Part shown: positions 6,782-12,497 of the stretch, one piece after another
Position numbering within the stretch: the stretch's first letter is position 1
Layout: every line of letters begins with the position of its first letter
Source: Alphaproteobacteria bacterium
GTDB lineage: Bacteria; Pseudomonadota; Alphaproteobacteria; Caulobacterales; Caulobacteraceae
Length of the DNA: 16,800 nucleotides
Reading direction: 5' to 3'
NCBI GenBank assembly: GCA_028869395.1
Contig: JAGWSE010000180.1
Span: 1 to 16,800, forward strand
The notes under the pieces: model-generated
Database searches by the model: none
Told to the model about the DNA's origin: nothing
The model's input: the letters and a program-made list of their open reading frames with translations, nothing else
Translations under genes and position numbers: made by a program

Positions 6782-8258
6782 CCGAAGCGAGCCCCGCCAG
6801 CTGGCGGTCATCGACGTCGGGTCCAACTCGGTCCGCCTGGTCATCTACCGGCTGGACGGGCGGGCGATCTGGACCGTCTACAATGAGAAGGCGCTGGCCG
6901 GCCTCGGCCGCGACCTGCCGGCCACCGGCCGCCTGTCGCCCCAGGGGGTCGAAGCCGCGATCACCGTGCTGCGCCGCTTCCGCGCCCTGCTCGACGGTTG
7001 GAAGGCCGAGGACGTCCGCGCGGTGGGCACCGCCGCGGTGCGTGACGCCGCCGACGGCCCGATGTTCCTCAAGCGGGTCCGCGACGAGACCGGCCTCGCC
7101 GTGCGCCTGCTCACCGGCGAGGAGGAGGCCCGCTACGCCGCCCTGGGCGTGATCGCCGGCGATCCGCAGGCGCAAGGCGTCGTGGGAGACCTCGGCGGCT
7201 CCAGCCTGGAGCTCATCCGCCTCGATGGGGCGGCGCCGGCGGACGGCGTGACCCTGCCGCTCGGGCCCTTCGCCCTCGGCGCGCCCCGGCCGCTGGCGAT
7301 CGATCGCACGCGACGGGTGATCGAGGCGGCCCTCGAACCCCATGGCCGGCGCTTCGCCGCGCGCGAGTTCCATGCCGTCGGCGGCGCCTGGCGCAACCTC
7401 GCCCTGCTGCACATGGAAATGGCGGGCTATCCCTTGCGGGTGGCGCACCAGTACCAGATGGGCCGCTCCGACGCCGTCGATCTCGCCCGCTTCGTCGAGC
7501 GCCAGTCCAAGGCTTCGCTGCAGCGGATCGAGGGTCTCTCCAAGCGCCGCTTCGAGACCCTGCCCTACGCCGCCCTGGTGCTCGAGGCGGTGATCGATGC
7601 GCTGCAGGTCGAACGGATCGTGATCTCCGCCTTCGGGCTGCGGGAAGGCCTGCTGCTCGAGTCCATGGAGCCGGACGTCCGCCGGCGCGATCCGCTGATC
7701 GAGGGCTGCGAGGTGCTGACCGCGGTGCGGGGCCTTTCCTCCGACCTCGGCGGCGCCCTCGAGGCGTGGATTGCGCCCACCTTCGAAAGCCTTCCCCCCG
7801 TTTTCGGCGAACGCGACCCGATCCTGCTCGCTGCGGCCTGCCGGCTGGCGGATCTCGGGGCGCGGCTCCACCCCGACCACCGCGCCGACATCGCCTTCGA
7901 GCAGGTGCTGCGGGCCCCGATCGCCGGCATGAACCATCCCGAGCGGGCGTTCCTCGCGAGCTGCGTGTTCTCACGCCACACCGCCGCGGCCTCCACCCCG
8001 GAGGAGGCCACGATCTCGCGCCTTCTCTCGCCCGAACGCCGGCAGAGGGCCCGCGCCCTGGGCGGCGCCATACGACTGGGCTGCGATCTCTCCGGCCGCA
8101 ACCCCCGCCTGCTGGAGCGGTCCAGCCTGCAGATCCGCGGCGGAACCCTGCTGCTGCTCGCCGCGCCCGGCTGGGACGACATGCTGCTCGGCGAACAGAC
8201 CGCCAAGCGAGCCTCCACCCTGGCTTCCGCCCTGAAGCTCAAGCTGGAACTGGCCTAG
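6759..8258 (+). CDS. ppx: Exopolyphosphatase (Ppx/GppA family)
   Basis: This 499-residue ASKHA-fold phosphatase removes terminal phosphates from polyphosphate, or pppGpp in the GppA branch. Phosphate-binding loop 1 is AVIDVGSNSVRLVIYRLDG (16-34), and loop 2 is VVGDLGGSSLELI (141-153). The acidic pair E122/E123 in GEEEAR is where the family's catalytic glutamate lies. The C-terminal half (about 315-499) resembles the HD-like domain, with RLADLGARLHPDHR and an RAPIAGMNHPERAFLA stretch. The start lies inside ppk1 (ATGATG, 23-bp overlap), with AGGA about 18 nt upstream; either ATG would do. Adjacency to ppk1 favours exopolyphosphatase over GppA. The stop shares a CTAG with the stop of the convergent phosphotransferase gene. 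Confidence 0.95.
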   Translation: MMWPRADSRSEPRQLAVIDVGSNSVRLVIYRLDGRAIWTVYNEKALAGLGRDLPATGRLSPQGVEAAITVLRRFRALLDGWKAEDVRAVGTAAVRDAADGPMFLKRVRDETGLAVRLLTGEEEARYAALGVIAGDPQAQGVVGDLGGSSLELIRLDGAAPADGVTLPLGPFALGAPRPLAIDRTRRVIEAALEPHGRRFAAREFHAVGGAWRNLALLHMEMAGYPLRVAHQYQMGRSDAVDLARFVERQSKASLQRIEGLSKRRFETLPYAALVLEAVIDALQVERIVISAFGLREGLLLESMEPDVRRRDPLIEGCEVLTAVRGLSSDLGGALEAWIAPTFESLPPVFGERDPILLAAACRLADLGARLHPDHRADIAFEQVLRAPIAGMNHPERAFLASCVFSRHTAAASTPEEATISRLLSPERRQRARALGGAIRLGCDLSGRNPRLLERSSLQIRGGTLLLLAAPGWDDMLLGEQTAKRASTLASALKLKLELA

Positions 8259-9205
8259 CCGATCGCGGCGGCCGCAGCCTCGAACGCCCTCATGAGCTGG
8301 GCGCGATCCTCATGGGTCGACGGCGTCGTGTTACCATTGAAGCGCTGCCCGTGCTCGCTCATGAAGTCCGCCAGGCAGAACGCGACGTAGAAGCGGAAGA
8401 GGGCGTCCTCTCGCCAGCCCGCGCGCCGCCGCCAGAGCTCGACGTATTCCACGGGCCCGCCACGCGCCATCCCGCCCAGCAAGGAGGCGAGCGTGAGCGC
8501 CGCCACGTGGCGAGGGTCGCCGTAACAGAGATCATCAACGTCCACGACTCCGGAGAGCCGGCCATCGTCCGTGACGATCACGTTCTTGGTGGTGGTGTCG
8601 TGCAGGAAGGGCGTCGCCGGAACAGCATCGAGCTCCGGGCGCAAGCGCTCGAGCCAGGCCCCGACCCGCTCCACGGGCGCGAGGTCGAACAGGCCGGCGG
8701 TGGCGATGCGGCGCCGGCTCCGCTCGAGGCTCTCCTCCAGGACGGCGGACCATCGCGCATGAGGCGCAGCCTCCGGCTTCGCCCCGTAGCCGTAGCGACC
8801 CGTCGATGGCAGGCGCGCCACGACGGATTGAGCATCGGCGACGCCATGGGCGATCCGCTCCAGAGCCACCCTGTCGAGGCTCCTCGCGACCTGGCCGAAG
8901 TCCCGCCCTGGCAACCGTTCCAGCACCAGGTGCGGGATGACGCTTTCGGAGCCGTCGGCCAGGAGCTCGGGCAGCGGCACGCCCAGAGGTCGCAGCTGTC
9001 CGGAGAGCGCCGCCGCATCCCGACAGATGCGCCGCTCCGCTGGCCGGGTCATCCGCACGACCACCGGCGGCGCGCGCTCGAAGACGACCTCGTAGACGAA
9101 ATGCCTCGCGCCGGTCGTAAACCGCCTCACCGCTCTTGGTGATCGACCCACGACCGCGGCGGCGATGTCCCGCGCGTGCTCGGGCGTGGGATCGGCGTCA
9201 TCCAC
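8255..9205 (-). CDS. Phosphotransferase of the APH/choline kinase fold
   Basis: This 316-residue protein has the aminoglycoside phosphotransferase fold. The Brenner-type catalytic motif is LHDTTTKNVIV (201-211), in which H202-D203 and N208 keep the D-to-N spacing of the canonical HGDxxxxN but lack the glycine. The metal-binding VVDVDDLCYGDP follows at 220-231. The N-terminal lobe has VYEVVFERAPPVVVRMTRPAE with the expected nucleotide-contact strand. The substrate is unknown; many relatives act on sugars, amino alcohols or antibiotics, so resistance should not be assumed. The start is GTG, with a strong GAGGAGGAG about 10 nt upstream; a nearby ATG at 9201 is out of frame. It converges on ppx with overlapping stops (CTAG) and lies 65 bp downstream of the inhibitor gene. 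Confidence 0.82.
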   Translation of the reverse strand: MDDADPTPEHARDIAAAVVGRSPRAVRRFTTGARHFVYEVVFERAPPVVVRMTRPAERRICRDAAALSGQLRPLGVPLPELLADGSESVIPHLVLERLPGRDFGQVARSLDRVALERIAHGVADAQSVVARLPSTGRYGYGAKPEAAPHARWSAVLEESLERSRRRIATAGLFDLAPVERVGAWLERLRPELDAVPATPFLHDTTTKNVIVTDDGRLSGVVDVDDLCYGDPRHVAALTLASLLGGMARGGPVEYVELWRRRAGWREDALFRFYVAFCLADFMSEHGQRFNGNTTPSTHEDRAQLMRAFEAAAAAIG

Positions 9206-9270
9206 GAGTGAGGCTCCTCCTCGACGTGGACGGAACCTAGGCTCGGGCAGCCAACTTCCCTAATGAAGGT

Positions 9271-9663
9271 CTACGAGCGTGGCCCACCCCGTCGAAGCTG
9301 GACGTCCACGCCGCTCGAGCGATGCGAGACGAACAGGCTGTTGCTCCAGCGATCGAAGGCGATGAGGGTCCGGCCGTCAGCCCCGACCAGCGCCATGCCA
9401 TCCGCCGTCGGGCGCCAGGCGACCGGCGCGCCCGGAATGGCCTCGCCGCAGCCGCTGGCCTTCGCGGCGTAGCCGCCCGTGGACGGCTGCGCGCTGAGAG
9501 TCACCGCGCAGATCGAGCGGCCCTGGGATTCGACGGTCCAGGTCCCGGCGGCCTCGGACGGCGTCAGCGGCGCGCCCGCCTCGTGATCGGCCGCGCCGGC
9601 GGCCATCGGCCACGACAGCAGCCCGGCCCCGGCAAGGCCCGCGGCGATGAGCGGAAATCTCAT
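9271..9663 (-). CDS. AprI/Inh-type metalloprotease inhibitor, secreted
   Basis: This is a 130-residue exported protein. Residues 1-24 are a clear signal peptide with a hydrophobic core (FPLIAAGLAGAGLLSW) and an AxA-like cleavage site (MAAGA-AD). The mature part fits the Inh beta-barrel family: SEAAGTWTVES, C52 and C72 spaced as the family's single disulphide, and a second half with DGMALVGADGRTLIAFDR. These small periplasmic proteins insert their N-terminus into the active site of serralysin-type zinc proteases (family knowledge). A longer in-frame start at 9729 exists, but the ATG at 9663 is preferred because GGAG lies 7 nt upstream and the signal peptide begins there. No serralysin gene or type I exporter is in the window. 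It may follow rnd on the minus strand, but 480 bp separate them. Confidence 0.72.
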   Translation of the reverse strand: MRFPLIAAGLAGAGLLSWPMAAGAADHEAGAPLTPSEAAGTWTVESQGRSICAVTLSAQPSTGGYAAKASGCGEAIPGAPVAWRPTADGMALVGADGRTLIAFDRWSNSLFVSHRSSGVDVQLRRGGPRS

Positions 9664-9731
9664 GGCGTTCTCCGTCCGCGTCCCGAAGGAAAAACGCCGC
9701 GCCGCTCTCGCCGGTTGCCCAGATAGCAAGA

Positions 9732-9751
9732 GGGCGACGGTCCGGTCGCCC
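9732..9751. terminator. Hairpin upstream of the inhibitor gene, possible weak terminator
   Basis: GGGCGAC and GTCGCCC form a perfect 7-bp stem around the 6-base loop GGTCCG. Read on the minus strand it is followed by TCTTGCTAT, a poor T-tract. It could end a transcript coming from rnd, or serve as a dyad operator for the inhibitor gene 69 bp away. Confidence 0.25.
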
Positions 9752-9795
9752 GAGCCGCCGCCCTCTGAACCAGATCCGTTGGGGGATCCAGGCCT

Positions 9796-9889
9796 TCAAG
9801 GTCCGGAGGCGTTCGGCGCGCCGGGGTCGCCCCCGCCTTGTCTTACCGCCCCCGGCGCCTCAAGTCCGGAAGCCTCCGGGGTCGCCCCC
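9796..9889. repeat. Imperfect direct repeat pair in the gene-free stretch
   Basis: TCAAGGTCCGGAGGC (9796-9810) with CCGGGGTCGCCCCC (9821-9834) recurs as TCAAGTCCGGAAGC (9860-9873) with CCGGGGTCGCCCCC (9876-9889). The first copy has about ten extra bases between the two blocks. Each 14-bp second block can fold on itself (GGGG / CCCC). Whether this is a degraded dispersed repeat needs a genome-wide search. Confidence 0.5.
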
Positions 9890-10020
9890 TTCGAACCGCC
9901 GCCCTTGAGAACCTCCCGCCCGCTTCGCGCTCCGGTCGCCCGGTCCGCCGCGCCGCAGTTCCTTTCGGCAAGCCGACGTTCGCCGATCCCCGGTTCGGCC
10001 GCAAGGGCGCTCGGCCGACG

Positions 10021-10066
10021 GGCTGTGGACCGCGCTTCGGGCGAGCGGTGGACAGGCTGTGGACCG
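10021..10066. repeat. 12-bp direct repeat with DnaA-box-like core
   Basis: GGCTGTGGACCG occurs at 10021-10032 and again at 10055-10066, with a related GGTGGACAG between them. The core TGTGGACCG differs from the reverse-complement DnaA box (TGTGGATAA) at the last three bases. TTATCCTCA at 10112-10120 differs from the forward box by one base. The repeat is certain; the DnaA interpretation is weak. Confidence 0.45.
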
Positions 10067-10143
10067 GCCTGGGACGCTTGCGAAAACCCCAATGCGGTCA
10101 GCGCGTTCGGCTTATCCTCAGGTTCCCTGCGGAGGTCCCGGAA

Positions 10144-11322
10144 CTAGCCGGCGCTGGCGGCCTTCGGCGCGCGCCGGACCTCGACCACGCGCACCCGCGC
10201 GCCATCGAGCACCAGGGCGAGCTCACCCCGCTTCAGCTTCAGCGCATCCTCGCCGAACGCCTCGCGCCGCCAGCCCTTCAGGGCGGCGGTGTCGGCCTCG
10301 TCGTCATTGGCGATCTGTTCGAGGTCGGCGACGGTCGCGATCAGCTTGCTGGCGACGCCGGCTTCTTCCGCGCGCGCCTTCAGCAGGACCTTCAGGAGCT
10401 CGACGACCGCGCCGGCCGCGGGCGACGAAGGCTGGCGCGTCCTTTCGATCACCGGGGCGTAGCCGTCCGGGTCCTTCAGCGCCTCTCGGATGGACGCCAA
10501 CAGGTCCGGCCCGAACCGGGAGCCGGAGAATCCCTTCGGCACCGAGCGCAGGCGGTCGAGCGCCTCGGCGTCGATCGGGGCCTGGGTCGCGATCTCGTCG
10601 ATCGCCTCGTCCTTCAGGATGCGCCCGCGCGGCTGGTCGCGCATCTGGGCCGTGCGCTCGCGCCATGCGGCGACCGCGCGGTAGATGGCGAGGTACTTGG
10701 TCGTATGCCGCCGCGGCTTCAGACGTCGCCAGGCGTTCTCCGGGTCGACGTCGTAGTTGGCGGGATCGGCCAGGCTGGCGAGCTCGTCGCCCACCCAGCC
10801 GAGACGCCCCTCGGCTTCCAGCCTGCGGCGGAGCATCGGATAGAGCTTCGCCAGATGCGTCACGTCGGCCAGCGCATAGGAAAGCTGCGCATCCGACAGC
10901 GGCCGCCGCGCCCAGTCGGTGAACCGGCTGGACTTGTCGATCTCGATCTTCAGGATCTGCCGGACCAGCGCGTCATAGGCGATCTGTTCCCCATAGCCCG
11001 CCGCCATCGCCGCAACCTGCGTGTCGAACAGAGGCTTGGGCATGGCCCGGAGATTATTGAAGATCTCGACGTCCTGGCGCGCGGCGTGGAAGACCTTGAG
11101 GATGGTCTCGTCGCGCAGGATCTCGAGGAAGGGCTCGAGGTCGATCCCTTCGGCCAGGGGGTCGATAACGGCCTCGGCCGACGGGGCCGCGGCCTGGATC
11201 AGGCAAAGCCTCGGCCAGTAGGTCGTCTCGCGCATGAACTCGGTGTCCACGGCGACGAAAGGCTGGCCCTTGAGCTTGTCGCAGAACGCCGCGAGGTCCG
11301 CGGTGGTTGTGATCGGCGTCAT
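10144..11322 (-). CDS. rnd: Ribonuclease D
   Basis: This 392-residue 3'-5' exoribonuclease trims the 3' ends of tRNA and other small RNAs. It belongs to the DEDDy class: D26 and E28 in VDTEF, D84 in HAARQD, Y149 and D153 in YALADV are all present, and should bind two metal ions. The HRDC RNA-binding region follows (about 210-290), and a second helical domain with an Ala/Glu-rich region fills the C-terminus. The length matches bacterial RNase D. The ATG has no purine-rich ribosome site in front of it. Instead a -10-like GCTATAGC ends 6 nt before the ATG, suggesting a leaderless transcript. It is divergent from purM across 88 bp. Confidence 0.95.
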   Translation of the reverse strand: MTPITTTADLAAFCDKLKGQPFVAVDTEFMRETTYWPRLCLIQAAAPSAEAVIDPLAEGIDLEPFLEILRDETILKVFHAARQDVEIFNNLRAMPKPLFDTQVAAMAAGYGEQIAYDALVRQILKIEIDKSSRFTDWARRPLSDAQLSYALADVTHLAKLYPMLRRRLEAEGRLGWVGDELASLADPANYDVDPENAWRRLKPRRHTTKYLAIYRAVAAWRERTAQMRDQPRGRILKDEAIDEIATQAPIDAEALDRLRSVPKGFSGSRFGPDLLASIREALKDPDGYAPVIERTRQPSSPAAGAVVELLKVLLKARAEEAGVASKLIATVADLEQIANDDEADTAALKGWRREAFGEDALKLKRGELALVLDGARVRVVEVRRAPKAASAG

Positions 11323-11328
11323 CGATTA

Positions 11329-11359
11329 GCTATAGCCCCGCCGCGATGCGAGTCTGCAA
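11329..11359 (-). promoter_or_regulatory. Candidate rnd promoter giving a leaderless transcript
   Basis: Read on the minus strand, GCTATAGC (11336 to 11329) matches seven of eight positions of the Caulobacter -10 element GCTANAWC and holds TATAGC. A modest -35 candidate TTGCAG (11359 to 11354) lies 18-19 nt upstream, which is slightly long. Counting about 7 nt from the -10 element puts transcription start on the A of the rnd ATG. The 88-bp gap also holds a GAGTC site (11350-11354), a possible CcrM methylation target. Confidence 0.4.
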
Positions 11360-11410
11360 GCCCGCCAAGCGGCTCGCGTCCAAAATCCCGTCCCAAAAGG
11401 TCCAACCGTC

Positions 11411-12436
11411 ATGACACACCGGCCCAATGGAATGACTTACGCGCAGGCCGGCGTGGATATCGACGCCGGAAACGCCCTGGTTGAACGCATCAAGCCGCTC
11501 GCGCGCTCCACGGCGCGGCCCGGAGCGACGCCGTCCCTGGGTGGCTTCGGCGCGCTGTTCGACCTCAAGGCCGCCGGCTACGACGATCCCCTGATCGTCA
11601 CCACCACCGATGGCGTGGGCACCAAGCTGAAGCTCGCCATCGAGACCGGAATTCACGACACGGTGGGCGTCGACCTGGTCGCCATGTGCGTCAACGACCT
11701 GCTCGCGCAAGGCGCGGAGCCCCTGCTCTTCCTAGATTACTACGCAACGGGGAAGCTGGAGGTGGAGGCCGCGGCCGCCGTCATCGCGGGCATCGCCGAG
11801 GGCTGTCGGCAGGCCGGTTGCGCCCTCGTGGGCGGCGAAACCGCCGAGATGCCGGGCATGTACGCCGGCGGCGACTACGACATGGCCGGCTTCTGCGTGG
11901 GCGCGGTCGATCGGACGAAGGTGCTGCCCGATTTCCAGGCGCAGACGCCGGGCGACATACTCATCGGCCTCGTCTCTTCGGGGCCGCACTCCAACGGCTA
12001 CTCGCTGGTGCGCCGGATCGTGGAGCGCTCGGGGCTCGCCTGGGACGCGCCCGCGCCGTTCGGAGACGGGGAGACCCTCGCGCGGGCCCTGCTGACGCCC
12101 ACCCGCATCTATGTGAAGGCCCTTCTGCCCGACCTGAAGGCCGGCCGCGTCAAGGGCCTGGCCCACATCACGGGCGGCGGGCTGACCGAAAACCCGCCGC
12201 GCGCCATCGCCCCGGGCCTCGTCCCCCGCTTCGACTGGAGCGCCTGGGCCCTGCCGCCGGTCTTCGAGTGGCTGCAGCAGACGGGCGGCGTGGCCGAGAC
12301 CGAGATGCGACGCACCTTCAACTGCGGCCTCGGCATGGTGCTGATCGTCGATCCTCACCACGTCGCCGAGGTCCTGGAAGGCCTCGTCCGCGCCGGGGAA
12401 GACGCCTTCGTGGTCGGCGAACTGGCAAGGACCTAG
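11411..12436 (+). CDS. purM: Phosphoribosylformylglycinamidine cyclo-ligase (AIR synthetase)
   Basis: This 341-residue cytosolic enzyme closes the imidazole ring of formylglycinamidine ribonucleotide with ATP, forming AIR in de novo purine synthesis. Length and motifs are those of PurM: YAQAGVDIDAGN (10-21), the ATP/metal loop TTDGVGTKLKLA (65-76), VNDLLAQGAEPLLFLDY (94-110), GGETAEMPGMY (141-151), SSGPHSNGYSLVRRI and HITGGGLTENPPR. The chosen ATG gives an N-terminus aligned with known enzymes; a second ATG seven codons in would also retain the core. AAAAGG lies about 10 nt upstream. The usual partner purN does not follow; a hairpin and the convergent M1 peptidase come next instead. Confidence 0.97.
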   Translation: MTHRPNGMTYAQAGVDIDAGNALVERIKPLARSTARPGATPSLGGFGALFDLKAAGYDDPLIVTTTDGVGTKLKLAIETGIHDTVGVDLVAMCVNDLLAQGAEPLLFLDYYATGKLEVEAAAAVIAGIAEGCRQAGCALVGGETAEMPGMYAGGDYDMAGFCVGAVDRTKVLPDFQAQTPGDILIGLVSSGPHSNGYSLVRRIVERSGLAWDAPAPFGDGETLARALLTPTRIYVKALLPDLKAGRVKGLAHITGGGLTENPPRAIAPGLVPRFDWSAWALPPVFEWLQQTGGVAETEMRRTFNCGLGMVLIVDPHHVAEVLEGLVRAGEDAFVVGELART

Positions 12437-12461
12437 CGGCCCGCCCTGTGCGTGCGTGGCG

Positions 12462-12491
12462 GCCTCGTCCCACACCAACGCGGGACGAGGC
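12462..12491. terminator. Hairpin between convergent purM and the M1 peptidase gene
   Basis: GCCTCGTCCC and GGGACGAGGC form a perfect 10-bp stem with a 10-base loop. It fills the middle of the 61-bp gap between two convergent stops (purM at 12436, peptidase at 12498). There is no T-run on either side, but strong GC hairpins of this kind commonly mark bidirectional transcript ends in GC-rich genomes. Confidence 0.55.
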
Positions 12492-12497
12492 GCCGGT

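Larger units (their letters stand above)
9664..10143. other. Intergenic stretch of 480 bp with no convincing gene
   Basis: Between rnd and the inhibitor gene, both on the minus strand, I find no reading frame with recognisable or well-composed protein. The frames that span it, for example 9796-10092 on the minus strand, are low-complexity Gly/Ala/Pro/Arg strings. The stretch does hold a hairpin (9732-9751), an imperfect repeat pair (9796-9889) and a 12-bp direct repeat (10021-10066). No tRNA-like fold was recognised. It could hold a small RNA, but I cannot show one. Confidence 0.6.

Noticed and set aside
4382..6844. Very long open frame (820 codons) on the minus strand opposite ppk1
   Set aside because: It is antisense to the intact ppk1 with all catalytic motifs, is rich in His/Arg/Gln/Val without domains, and arises from the GC-rich codon pattern of ppk1.
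9796..10092. Minus-strand frame of 98 codons in the gene-free stretch
   Set aside because: Low-complexity Gly/Ala/Pro composition, no good ribosome site and no family resemblance.
9838..11484. Plus-strand frame of 548 codons opposite rnd
   Set aside because: Antisense to intact RNase D; composition is Arg/Gly/Leu/Gln-rich with no recognisable domain.
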